Origin: Brachypodium distachyon
Lineage: Eukaryota; Streptophyta; Magnoliopsida; Poales; Poaceae
Direction of reading: 5' to 3'
Length of the DNA stretch: 64,000 nt
NCBI RefSeq assembly: GCF_000005505.3
Contig: NC_016132.3
Location: 22,620,501 to 22,684,500, forward strand
Shown: in pieces, positions 35,434 through 46,749 of the stretch
How the letters are laid out: each line of letters begins with the position of its first letter
Numbering within the stretch: position 1 is the stretch's first letter
Translations under genes and position numbers: made by a program
Notes under the pieces: generated by a model
Told to the model about the DNA's origin: nothing
The model's input: the letters and a program-made list of their open reading frames with translations, nothing else
Databases searched by the model: none

Positions 35434-38400
35434 ATGGGGTGCCGGAGCTCGCGGCTGGACGCGGCGGACGTGTCCCCGGCGGCCGCGCTCTGCCGGGAGC
35501 GGCGCGACCTGATGCGCGCGGCGGGGGACCGCCGCGCCGCGCTGGCGGCCGCGCACGCCGCCTACTTCCGCGCGCTCCCCCGCGTGGCCGACGCGCTGGC
35601 CCGGTTCGCGCACGAGCACCACGCCGCCTCGCCGCCCGGGTCGCCCGTGCTCACGCTTCCCCCCTCCGACCCGGACGACGAGCACGAGCCCGCCACCAAG
35701 AAGCGGAGCGCGTCCACCACCCCGCACACGGAATCCGGCCACTCCCACCTCCACTTCCGCTCCGACTCCTCCGACTCCGATCCCGACTACTCCCACGACG
35801 CCTGCTCCTGCTGCGACGGCCCCGGGCACGCCGAGATCCCGCCGCCTGCCCAGGAGCAGCGCCGGTTCCCAGACCCAGAGCCTGGTGGCGGAGCGGCAGC
35901 TAGGCCGCCGCCCGAAATGCCATGGGGGGAGTACGCTTCCTACCCTTCTTCGTTCCCAAACGTCGCATTCCCCAATTACTACTACATGAAGGCCAGTTCG
36001 GCCCCGCCCAACACGGTGTACCAAGAACCGTACGGCTACAGCAGCTTCGCCGCCGGCAATGTGCCGCCTTACATGGGGTACGAGTACGGGTACAGCAACC
36101 CGATGTACGGCGTCCCGGTGGCGCCTCCGGAGGGGATCGACCGTGGCCAGGAGGCGGCGGCGGCTCCGGCACCGCCGCCGCCGATGCCGGTGACGGAGGC
36201 GTCGCCGTGGGATTTTTTCAACCCGTTCGACTCCTACGAACAGGAGCTGCCGCGCTATGAGGGGAAAGGGTACGCTTTGAATGGGTCCTTCTCGAGCAGT
36301 CCCAACTCCAGCGAGGTGAGGGAAAGGGAAGGGATCCCGGAGCTGGAGGAGGAGACGGAACTCGAGTCGATGAGGGAGTCGGCCAAGGCAAGGAAGGCGG
36401 TGGAGAGCACTGCGTCCAACCGGATTGACAATGTGGATGTCGGTGCCAAGGTGAAGGTGTCGATGGAGCACAAGGAGTGCGAGATTGAGAGCTTGGATAG
36501 TTCTTCGGTTCTAGGGTCCGGGGAGGAGAGCGTGTGTAGCTGTGACTGTGACAATGCCAATGCTGGGGAAGACAGGGCTGTCCCGGTAGGTGATGATCCA
36601 GGGAAGGTGAAGAGGGTAAGCTCAGAGGAGCACTCCTCCATAGTAGTCAGTGAGAATGTGCATCCGCCGAGCTTTGGGACAAGGGATGTTGCAGAGGTTG
36701 TGGATGAGATCAAGGAGCAGTTCAACTCGTTGGTCGCCTGCGGAGAGGATGTGGCTAGGATCCTTGAGGTGGGGAGTATTCGCTATAGATCGCGGAATAG
36801 AATCTTAAAATGTGAGTATGCATCTCTTTTCATTTGATTACACGGACATGTTCAATTCCTATCACACTGCAAGCATACTCTGAATTTCTAACAGTGTCAG
36901 GCTCTAAAGCAACCACAAGTCAGCTTAGCGTTAATTAGCACGAATGAATCAGTAAGGTTGATATAGTATTATGTGGTTTCTTCTAATCAATCATGTTGGT
37001 CTATGAACAAGAATTCGTCCTCACCTTCCTTGCTCTTTTCCAGAGATATTTCTTACTCCACACTAGGTTTAATCCGGACTTACCCTTCATGCAGTGATAT
37101 TTTCGCGGATGATGGGGACCTTTGCCATGCTATTTTCTTCCATATCTGAGCCGCCTGTGAAGAACATGGAACAATCAGCAATAAGCACATCCAAAAGAAT
37201 CGATAGTGCTAGTGATGTTGAGATTAATACCCTTTCTTCAATAATGGATAGGTTGCATGTGTGGGAGAGAAGACTTCATAAGGAAATTACGGTATGCTAC
37301 ATTTTGTTATAAGAAGTGTCTTTATTCCTGTCCTGGTCTGAATTCTGGTATTGATCTACTCTCATAGTAATATGCAAGCCTGACAATGCTCTCAAGACGA
37401 CGTAATGTTTTCCATCCGTCAAACTTGTATGCTAAAATGCATTTGGTTGACTCGATATGATTAAACCAGGGCCATACGGTGGTGCTAAATTTAATTTTGT
37501 CCCTTTCTATGGAGCGACTTTACATGTTGCATGCCTTCTTTTGTGAGCATCTTATTAGCATATTTCCTTTTTTTTGTTAGGAGGAAGAAAGGTTGAGGAT
37601 TACATATGATAAAGAATGGAAGCGCCTAAAAGAGTTGGATGAGGCTGGTGCAGAGCCATATAAAATTGATTCTACACGGGCTTCAATCAGAACACTGCTC
37701 ACCAGAATCAATGTTGCCATTAGATCAGCTAAAGTCATTTCTAGGAGGATCCACATCCTAAGAGATGGCGAGCTACATCCACACCTCGTTAAGCTTATTC
37801 AAGGGTAAGTGAAGTCAAGTTGTACCCTTTTATCCCATTGAGTGAATCTTGAAAGGTAGTAGAAATTTTCAAGCAATCATTCTGTCTGTGAAATTCATTG
37901 AACCAAGTTTTTCTTTATTTAATCCCAGAGAGTTCGCCTCTAGAAATATTAGAGATTTTTTTTGGTTTGCTAAAGTACATGTGGGATTCTTGTTAACAAA
38001 TCTTTGGAATGCTAACTTGGATTACTAATTTCATGAATTCATTAAAAAACTCGAGTTCTTCGATTGAAATATTGCATCTTTTGTCAGCACATGATAATAA
38101 AAGATGAAAATCGTTGACAGACAATCAATCAAATCATGAATTCCTAGCAAGTAGCAATTCAAAATGAATCTATAAATTAGCAGCTGACCAGCTGTTATAT
38201 AGTCTCTTTGTGTAAGAGAAAATTAGCTGTGCACAGTTGCAAAGAGTATTAGAGAATACATTCATTGTGAGGATGACATCCAATTAGATGATCTTTGTAA
38301 TGGTACGGAGGAATGTTGCTCTAATGTAAAATACACAACAGTGTGCAGTACAGCATGTTTTTATTGCAATATGCTGAATGTTGCAATAGCCTAAGATTAG

Positions 38401-39453
38401 CTTATAATCATGAGTAAATAAAATTGCTATCGCACCACTACATATGCCAATGTTAGAAAATCCTAAGTTTAGGTTACCTTAGTTTCTTCCACACAGGTCT
38501 TGCCAGCAAATAAATATGGTCTCGATGTGTCCTTTGTTGTTGCTTTCTTAAATAAAGTTTGTCTTGCTAAGCATTTTAGTTCATTTATTTTTGAGAATCC
38601 CTAATTCTATTAGATCTATATTGCAAAATATATTTCCGGGTGTACAGACTGTAAATTGTTGTCATTATGGTGCAGTCATGTTCGAATGTGGAAATTCATT
38701 CTCGAGTGCCACAGGAAACAATTTCGTGCCATACTGGAAACTAAATCTCATATTCTCATCCCTAAGAATGGACCTGAAAGGAACTCCTCCAAGGTTACAC
38801 TGGAACTAGAAATGGAACTTTTGAACTGGTGTTCCTGTTTCAGAAATTGGATCATATCTCAAAAGGCATATATTGAAACCCTCAATGGCTGGTTAGTCAA
38901 ATGGCTTCCTCAGGAAAAGGAGGAAACATCGGATGGCATCGCACCATTCTCTCCTGGTAGACTTGGAGCTCCTGGTGTGTTCATCACAGCCAATGATTGG
39001 TGTCAAACGATGAAAAGGATACCAGAAGGTGCTGTTGTAGATGCAATGGAAGCTTTTGCTGTTAATGTGCACATATTATGGGAGCGACAAGACGAAGAGC
39101 AGCAGCAGAAGATGAAAGCTGACTATTTATCTAGAGATTTTTCAAAGAGGATCAAATCTCTCCATAAGGATCACGGCTTGCCTGGACATCCTGAAGCTGG
39201 TAAGTCAGTGTTACCCAACGCTGACAATGGCAGAGCAGTTGACAACCGCATGGTTTCTTTGGATGCATTGCATACAAGGTTGGATGAACAAAGAGCTAGG
39301 CATGAGGAAACCGTGAAACAAATCCAAGAGTCAAGCGCAACTGATCTGAAAGCAGGTCTGGCTCCAATATTTGAAGCATTGGAATCTTTTACTCAAGAGA
39401 CACTGAATGGTTATGAAAATGTAAGAATTCCAATAGACAGTAGTAGAGTTTGA
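35434..39453 (+). CDS. DUF630/DUF632 protein (NRG2/REL2-type regulator)
   Basis: Four exons: 35434-36811, 37095-37291, 37581-37804, 38676-39453; GT-AG introns, phases match, 858 residues. The N-terminus MGCRSSRLD is a classic myristoylation/palmitoylation signal, implying plasma-membrane attachment. DUF630 covers residues 1 to about 60 (AALCRERRDLMRAAGDRRAA). Pro/Ser/Asp-rich low-complexity sequence follows. DUF632 covers about 422-730 (DEIKEQFNSLVACGEDVARI; RLHVWERRLHKEIT; ITYDKEWKRLKELDEAGAEP; AYIETLNGWLVKWLP; ITANDWCQTMKRIPEGAVVD). Arabidopsis NRG2 acts in nitrate signalling, and rice REL2, of the same family, affects leaf rolling; the role of this member is unknown. A GTAAGT inside exon 4 near 39200 could be an alternative donor, but the frame stays open. 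The 3' UTR reaches about 39895. Confidence 0.94.
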
Positions 39454-40019
39454 TACAAGGTCTTCTCGTTTTGCTTCTGAATTCTGATGGGCTGTACATT
39501 GAGAAGGACATGATCTTGGAAGTCACTGGCAATAATCAGAAAAAAAAAAGTCTTCGCTATGCCAACCACAATACCGTTGTACTTCCAGGTCACATTCTCT
39601 TCGCTTCATCTGCAAGAAAGGAAGGTGCATGGTTTCTTGCATGATTGTGGCATGAGCATTATCTACAAATTGATTTCAGATTATTCTGAAGCAGTACTCA
39701 AGTATAGCTTCCTCATGAGCTATTGCTGCTTATACCCAGGAGCCTAGGAGCACCTCAAAGGAGGGCAGGCAATTTTGTAGCCATCTTCAGCTTATGTACA
39801 TATTAGTTCAGCTAGTGATTTTGCAGAATAGCTTCTTATTTATGTAGAATTTAACCTGTACATTGTAACAGTTGTATTTATGCACTGTTGTCCATTGGAA
39901 AAAAAAAGTGTACTGCATGCAGATGTTCTCGCCTTCTGTGGCGTTGTCTGCTGAAGTACAACTTAAGTGCTACTAGTATGGCGTTTGAGAAACAATGATG
40001 CATGTCAAAGTCTTAAGTA

Positions 40020-40730
40020 CAGTGTCCTTTGTGTAAGTCTTCTGCAGAAACAATGATGCATGCGATGCTGGAGTGTTCCCATGCTCGACAGTTCTGGACT
40101 GCGGCGAGAGATATGCTTCATCTTCATATTCCACGGCTGCACCCGGACACTTGGGCGACTGGCATTATGTGCCTTCCTGTTTTTGATCAAAGAAAGAGGG
40201 AGTTGATCATCTCGATCATGGCAGCGATTGGGGATTCCAGAAATCGCTGGGCGCATGATGATTTGGGTTTTGACGCGATTAAGTCCGTGGAAACAATTAT
40301 GGAATCGGTTTCTGTGTTGGAGAAGAAATCGGCTGTGAGCTTGGTGAAGCAGTCAAAGACCGGCTTGTACCTGGCATGGTCCGTCTATGGGGACTGTTAA
40401 AATTAACCCGTGGTTGTTTTGGATTCATAGCAGCCCGATGTCGTGTGTACCAGAAAATTGTTGATCCTCCGGTCATTGAAGCTTTGGCTCTACGGGATGC
40501 TTGTACTTTTGCCAATGAGAAAGGGTTTGCGCAGGTCATCCTTGAATCTGACTGTTCGGACCTTGTGCATCTTTGGACAGAAAGGGTAAACATCGAGCAA
40601 TAATTGCTCCTATCTTGTGTGAGATTGAGGAGTTGAGTCAGGCTTTTACTAATTTTAAGATTTCTTTTGTTAGGCGTGAGGCGAATTCTGCGGCTCATGA
40701 GTGTGCTAAATTTGGAGCTTTGAACGGTGA
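40020..40730 (+). pseudogene. LINE zf-RVT and RNase H (RVT_3) remnant
   Basis: zf-RVT reads CPLCKSSAETMMHAMLECS at about 40022-40080. The RNase H domain follows in two other frames: VIEALALRDACTFANEKGFA with LESDCSDLVHLW (about 40475-40580), then APILCEIEELSQAF and FKISFVRREANSAAHECAKF (about 40605-40715). A deletion near 40395-40430 removes the beginning of RNase H (VKIN is followed by mid-domain sequence). The last codons FGALNG are cut by the hAT insertion and resume at 41311 as VSVDWADSAP. Confidence 0.9.
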
Positions 40731-41305
40731 CATTGGCGGAGCTACATTGTGGCCAAAGTGGGCCGTGGCCCGCCCTGGTTTTTGGCAGAAACAAAATCTA
40801 CTGTTACTATTCAGGCCCAGCAGCCCGGCCTCCTCCCCATACGCTGCACGACGAACTGCGACGGACCCAAGCTCATGGAAGCCAGGGGTGCCCAGCACGC
40901 CCCCGCTGCTTCGCCTGGCCGCGCCCGCTGCTCGCCCCGCTGCGCCGCCTGGCCTCGCCCGCTGCGCAGCCGCCGCCGCCGCTCCGTCGCGCGCCGGCGC
41001 GCGCTGCCCCGCCCCGCACGCCTCGGCTGTTCGCCCTGGTCGGTTGCTGGCTTGGTGCCTTACCTCTTCTTCCCCAATTTTAATCACAAATGTTGGTTCA
41101 TTGCTGCCCTGCGCCTGCTGCGTGCTGCCCCTCCTCCGCTACTGCCCTCCTCTATCTAGATATTTTTCTTTCTTTCCTCAGATCCCTAGTTTGCAATTTA
41201 TAAATTTCATGAATTTTGCTTAGTGTAGTGGTACGATTCAGAACAAAATTTTATGTACTCCTTTAGTGTGGCCCGTCCATGAATTTTTTTATAGCTCCGC
41301 CACTG
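40731..41305. mobile_element. Non-autonomous hAT-type transposon nested in the LINE
   Basis: Termini CATTGGCGGAGCTA (40731-40744) and TAGCTCCGCCACTG (41292-41305) are inverted with 13 of 14 matches. CAGTGGCGGAGC is a common grass transposon end. The 8-bp flanks AACGGTGA (40723-40730) and AATGGTGT (41306-41313) agree at 6 of 8. Removing the element and one flank rejoins the LINE reading frame as FGALNGVSVDWADSAP. The interior 40830-41090 is very GC-rich (Pro/Ala/Arg in any frame) and AT-rich after 41160; no transposase is seen. Confidence 0.87.
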
Positions 41306-41435
41306 AATGGTGTATCTGTAGATTGGGCTGATAGTGCCCCGAGTTTTCTTTATCAGTCTTAGAACTGATTGTAAACAAGTCTTAACAAGTTAATAAAGTT
41401 GGCGGTTTAACCTCAAAAAAGTACGGCGTTTGAGA

Positions 41436-42317
41436 TTATAGAAGAACTAAGCAGGACGGTTTCTTCTCTGTTTTTTTTCACCTCTTCTGTTACATAACAT
41501 TTTGTGGCATCATTGATAATGTCAGTAACAAGCATATGCTACCAATAATTACAGTTTGTTAGCTTGGTTTAGAATTCTCAGAACTACGTACGCCGTTCAC
41601 ATTACTGTCTTTTTTTGCAAAAGAGAGCGCGCATCGAAGGAGTGCACAAGTGAAGTACTTTTCTTTTTTGGATAAGAAGCGAAGTGTTTTTCTCTTCTGA
41701 AAGACCCATATACACAATCAAGCACGCATGGTAGGGGTCCCCCTAGGATTTAATCCCACGTTAGCGACTTCTGAAATTTTAATGTGACCATGAACAAGTC
41801 TGGGAGCTGAAAAACGATGTCAGACCAGTCTGTGCTAGAGGGACAAGTTTCACTACTAGATTGCAAAACGGGAGGATACCTGATTGATTGGTTTCGCCAG
41901 TGAAGCGAAGAACTTGCAGTACGGCCTAGCCGACGACCCAGACAGAACGGAGGAGTGGGAGGCCTTACCGGCGGCCAGGGCGCGGCAACCTTCTCTTGCA
42001 GCTTGGTGAGGGGGCGGAGGCGCGTGCGAAGGGAGAGTAGGCGGCGGCTCGGCGGGTGAGGAGGCGTCCGCGGCGCGCCTTTGCGCCGGTTGGCGATGAT
42101 AGAGAAGTTGCAGGCAGATGTGCGCTCGATCGCAATAGATCAATCAAGGATAATAAAGGATAAGACTGTCAAAAGAATAAATGTCTAAACTACGGCACTA
42201 AATACTGTTCATTTCTCTTCCAATCCTTCTGGATTGAAGGGGACTGGAAAGGGTCGAGGGGAAAATGAACTGTAATTCCCGTCAATCAGGGTTTGGGTTC
42301 AAACAAACAGGCCCCAA
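41436..42317. other. Intergenic, GC-rich patch at 41925-42110
   Basis: The patch resembles a first exon on the minus strand: a Pro/Ala-rich 95-codon frame from 42143, with a possible donor at about 41972. No homologous protein is recognised and no continuation is found, so no gene is called. Confidence 0.35.
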
Positions 42318-43806
42318 GAGCATCTCCGGCCGTTTTCCTATTTGGCGTCCGGTCTGCTACATTTTTAGGCCTTATGGGGGTCGCCGGCGCAAATAGAAAT
42401 TTGGGGGCCTGCCGGGCCCCGATAATAAAAAAACTAAACTTGCAAAATTTCATCAAATTAGGCAAACATTCATCAAATTAGGTGACATTTCATTAAACTT
42501 GCGATAATTTACATAATAATAAAAAAAAACTAGTCGTCTAGGTGGTCCATCCACGAGTCGCCCACGCCGTTGTCGAAGTTGAAGCCGGAATCATCGTTGG
42601 AATCGATGACGATGACTCCCGGCTCCTGCTTCACTGGCACGAGTGCCGGCTTAGCCATCTTCTTCGCCGCCTCCTTGGCCGTCTCGTCGGCCCGCCAGGC
42701 CTCGACCTCGGCCTCGGAGGCGTAGCTGAGGAGCCAGCACCGCTCCGCCGCCTGCCGCTCCGCCTCCTCCTGGCTGGTGCGCTCGGCAGCATGCTGACCC
42801 AGGTACTCCTCCGGGTCGTCATGGCGGCGGTCTCCTATTCCAGAGGAGGCGTCCAGTCCGTCGGCTCCGGCTTCGGCCGGACGAGCGCCGACGTGGCCGT
42901 GCTCGGGCCGACAGAGAAGATGAGCCGGGGTCTGCACATCGCCGAGGTGGACGACGAGGAGCCGGAGCCACCGCCCAGGTAGCGGTGGCGTCCGGCCGGT
43001 GGAGGAGGAGGGAGGGCGGCGCCGCCGTCGAGCCGAGGTTGATTGCCGGCGGCGATGTGGGAACAACATCGACGGACAGCGCGCTCGTGCTCGTCGGTGA
43101 AGCGACTGGCCCATGCCGTGCTGGTCTCACGGTACCGTCTCACGGTACCACTCCGGCGAAGCCTACTGCTCCGGCGTGACATGGATGAAGTGCGTCCAGA
43201 TGCGCTCCCGCCGGCGCGCCCCAGTCGATACCGAGGCAACGGGCCTGCTGCCCCAGCTGAGTTGCCAGTTGTGGGGGAGGCGGTAGTCCGGTGGCGAGAA
43301 GTAGCCAGAACGCCAAATCGCCTCGGCCTCATCGAGGCGAAGCCACAGCCGCTCGCCCCAGTTGTTGCCGGCCATCTAGTGGACGAGGGAGAGGAGAGGG
43401 CGAGGGAGGAGGGGTCGGCGAGGGGATTGCCGAGCACCGTCGGGGGCGACCGCTTTTATACCGGCAGAACGCGAACCGGCGCGGGTGCGAACGCGGCGAT
43501 AATGGCCGTCGGGAATGCGCGGGGGCGGCCGCGGGGCAATCGGCGGGCCTTGACTCGGCGACCGACATTAATCTTCTCAGGGAAGCCGGTGGGATACCGG
43601 TGAGGGCGATTAATTGCCGCTGACAAGGCGGGCCCGCCGACCCCGCTCGCCTCCCCGGGGGCTGGGTTCGGCCTGTGAGCACCGGCTAACTTTCTGAACT
43701 GCGCCAGCTAAAAATCAAATTGGGGAGGCCGACTGGGTCGGATTTTACGCGCCGGCGCCCCCCAAGCCCGTTTAGGGGGCCTTTAGGGGGGCGGTTGGAG
43801 TTGCTC
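42318..43806 (-). mobile_element. Harbinger-ended element carrying a repeat-associated ORF
   Basis: GAGCATCTCC starts at 42318 and GGAGTTGCTC ends at 43806 (9 of 10 inverted). Flanks are CAA on the left and TAA on the right, close to a 3-bp duplication. No transposase is present. The content is a GC-rich minus-strand reading frame of a type I recall as repeated in Triticeae genomes. Confidence 0.7.
42530..43375 (-). pseudogene. Repeat-associated hypothetical protein, frameshifted
   Basis: The minus-strand start MAGNNWGERLWLRLDEAEA (43375) leads to GYFSPPDYRLPHNWQLS. The frame changes at about 43170 and again near 42840; RPKPEPTDWTPPLE appears in one frame and RHDDPEEYLGQHAAE, AKPALVPVKQEPGVIVIDSN and the end DSWMDHLDD in another (43114-42530). 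The two VK/RP-K-EP motifs are SUMO-like acidic segments. I recall similar sequences as high-copy hypothetical proteins of wheat and barley; function is unknown. It may be a gene fragment captured by the transposon. Not functional as it stands. Confidence 0.65.
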
Positions 43807-43996
43807 TAAAGGGATTAAATTTGTGGAAAGGGTACAATAAAAATAAATAAATTCCAAAAGACTATAAATAAACACAACCATGTTTTGCTCCCTGTTCGAG
43901 AAAACCATGGTTTGTACCCGAGGAACTTGATTCATTTGATGACGAGATTATAAATCCTATTTTAATAGAATTTGATTATGGCAACATTTGTTTTTC

Positions 43997-44116
43997 CTCC
44001 ATCCGGAAACAAGTGATTCGGATTTGTCTAGATTCGCACATATTTATACACTAAAATGCGTCTAGATACATACAAATCCAGACAAATTCGAGTCACCTAT
44101 TTCCGGACGGAGGGAG
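43997..44116. mobile_element. Stowaway MITE
   Basis: CTCCATCCGGAAACAAGTGA begins it and TCACCTATTTCCGGACGGAG with GGAG closes it. TA follows the right end; the left TA is mutated. Interior TTTGTCTAGATTCG is mirrored by CCAGACAAATTCG. Confidence 0.88.
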
Positions 44117-46749
44117 TAAGGTATGTTCAGTTCTTTAGTTGTTCCTAAAAAATAAATTATGTTTGGATGCCATTTTGTTTACGGTATTTACAATTTCAAA
44201 CTTCTGTTTACATTATAGAATTTGCTTGAAATCAAATAAAATTTGACAGGCACCGTATGCAAACAACCGAATTTTTACTAACAAAAAATGCAATTTTTTT
44301 GCGGGTAACAAAATTGCAATTTGACAGGCATTGCATGTGCTTAGTGGTTAATTTGAGTTTATTGGGGTACCAAGTTGTGGAACTGGATCCCACATTCTTG
44401 TAGAGGTGCTTTCATAAAAGTTTGATATTTGCAATTTCAAAATCATGCTCACGCTGGAAAGACTTCCCAAGCAACAACTTCCTTTGGTTATCCACGCAGA
44501 GCAAAAACCGAAGGACACCCAGTTGTTTCAAGCCAACATACAAATCTATGCAATCCTCTTTTTTGCCTTCACAAATATATTTTTGTATATTTATATAATA
44601 TAGTGGGATACTGCCTAAACAAACATCATATCAAAACTGATTTTTTTTTCTTGAAATGGAATGAAATTTGATGTGCAATTGTGCATTGTTTATGTGTGAA
44701 AGAGATATATTGTTTAAAAGGGGAAAGTAACATCTTATTGGTATCAAATCATAGTTACATCCTTGGAGAGTGTTCCAAAGAGATACTTGTTCTTATTGTG
44801 CAGACTGGGGGGGGGGGGGGGGGTGTATCGGTTCCTTCACTTTACCTGTAGAGGTAAGGTTAGCTCCGACATTTTGTTCATACCATAAAATTTCATGTAG
44901 TTTTATTTCTTTTTTTTCTAGGCGACCTGGTGCATCGAATACCAGACGACACCAACCGTTTAGGTCTCTAAAAAAGAATCAGTGGGCCCCGACATCTTGT
45001 TACGTGGACCTCTCTAAGACTTCAATATTTGGAATTTATACCATAATTAACTTGTTGGGGATGAATACACATTCATAACATAAGCTTTGTACATTTTGGG
45101 AGGCACATAACGCAGGTTGGTCCCACGAGTTTGTGAGACCGACATGTTTCATTTGAGTCATGTTCTCACCAGTTGAAATGAAAACTGAAATTTCGACAGC
45201 TGGACGCCATTTTTTTTAAATTATTGAATGCTAGGCACTAGGCTCAAATCAAAAAATCACCCAAAGAAGTTTGAGTTTTCATATTGTAATCAATATTTTG
45301 CTATGAATTGCTGGTTAGCGAATGTGGGTTTTATCTCTCCCCATCCAAAAAAACAAACCCTAGGTTTGATGATCTATGCCTGTTGCGTTTCATTCCTAGT
45401 AGATGACATACTATGACGGGCATGTGTGCTTAGTGGACGTACTATTACATTGAAGTACCATCAATCCATCATGGTTGATTCCAACATTTATTGGTTGTTT
45501 AGCTGTAAAGCCACCCCCGCCTTCGGTGATATCGGTACCGCCACCGTTTTCTTTGCAGGCAACCTACGGCCATCATTGGCCTACCTGGTTGTCTACCATC
45601 ACCCGTGTCAAGAGTCAAAGTTGCACCGTCTTGCCGCTCTGCCCCAATGGCCACCACCACCACCACCGTATGTAGTTGCAGCGGTCATTTCAGTAATCCC
45701 GACACGACGTCTTGTTCGGCATCGACGTGCCAACCCTTCAACCCCCTAGGGAGGTTTTGAGCAATCCCACGGGCACTCCGTGCTGGTGGGGCCCACGTGC
45801 TGAATGCACGTTTCACCAGGGTGTGACCCCGCATTATGTGCAGCTGAATTGAAAGTCTCCGTGTAACAGTGGCTGATGAGAGGGAAAATCACATTAACCA
45901 ACACTAATCCCTGTGGGATGTTACTTCATACAGCAAAACACCTGTCCGATCGAAAAGAAAGGAACATCTTATTACCTATGCTGGACTCGCTAACACATCA
46001 CCTTACCCCCAAGAAAGCAAGTTCCCTCACAAAAAAAAAAAGCAAAGCGCACTACGCCTGCATTATGCAGCTCGTGAAAATGAACTTTCTTTTCCCCCTT
46101 TGGTCGTGAAAATCAACCGTACAACTCGGCACATCACCTGCAATCAATCGTACGTATACACAAATCAGGGCTGTGCACTTTGGGAAAAGCGGCGACAATC
46201 GACGGCTCCAGCCAGTGGAAACGGACCACCGCCTGGGCAGAAAGCTGCGAAATCCACCGCATTTTCGGCCTCCTAAACCGTGCGGCGCAGAGCGAGCGAC
46301 CGGCCGCGGCCCAGCCACACTCGCACCGTATTGCCGCACCGTATAGCCAGGAGCGGACAAAGAAACGGCAGCTCTCAGCTCCGCTCTCTCGCGAGTAAGA
46401 TCACACGGCACGAGCCCAGCACGCCTCCTGGATTGCCCGGTGCCCCCCCTGCCCCGCTTCCTTCTCGACGACGTCGTCGCCGTAGTCGTCTTTCTCGGCT
46501 GGTGGTTTTGCGGCCTCTGCCGCGCACGAGCGGGCGATACCTTCTTCTCCCCCCCGCAAAAGCTCGCAAAGGGCCGCAGCAGCAACTAGTAGAGGGGCTA
46601 AAAGCCAAGACACCAAGAGTCCAAGAGAGCAAACAAAGGCACTAAGCAGCCCTCTGTAGATCTCGCGTGCGCGGCCGCCTCAGGAGGGGGGAGGCGGAGG
46701 GGCAGGAACTAGGGCGGGTCGGTGACCGGCGGCGGCGGATTTTTCCAAC
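44117..46749. other. Intergenic DNA and NIPA promoter/leader
   Basis: AT-rich up to 45500, with a G17 tract at 44807-44823 and a (CCA)n microsatellite near 45651. From about 46180 the DNA is GC-rich, and 46640-46749 is the probable leader of the NIPA gene. Frames on both strands at 46052-46632 are overlapping shadows in this CpG-rich region. Confidence 0.5.
44807..44823 (+). repeat. Homopolymer G17 tract
   Basis: Seventeen consecutive G bases on the plus strand. The exact length may be affected by sequencing slippage. Confidence 0.8.

Larger units (their letters stand above)
39991..41419 (+). mobile_element. 5'-truncated LINE (zf-RVT + RNase H) with 16-bp target duplication
   Basis: AGTATGGCGTTTGAGA (39975-39990) and AGTACGGCGTTTGAGA (41420-41435) flank the insertion, 15 of 16 identical, and six As precede the right copy. 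The element lies about 100 bp beyond the 3' UTR of the DUF630/632 gene, in the same orientation. A hAT element at 40731-41305 interrupts it. Confidence 0.93.

Noticed and set aside
40749..41223. Pro/Ala/Arg-rich frames in three reading frames
   Set aside because: They lie inside the hAT insertion and result from its GC-rich interior.
46052..46645. Long frames on both strands upstream of NIPA
   Set aside because: They are in a CpG-rich promoter and leader region and overlap each other in several frames.
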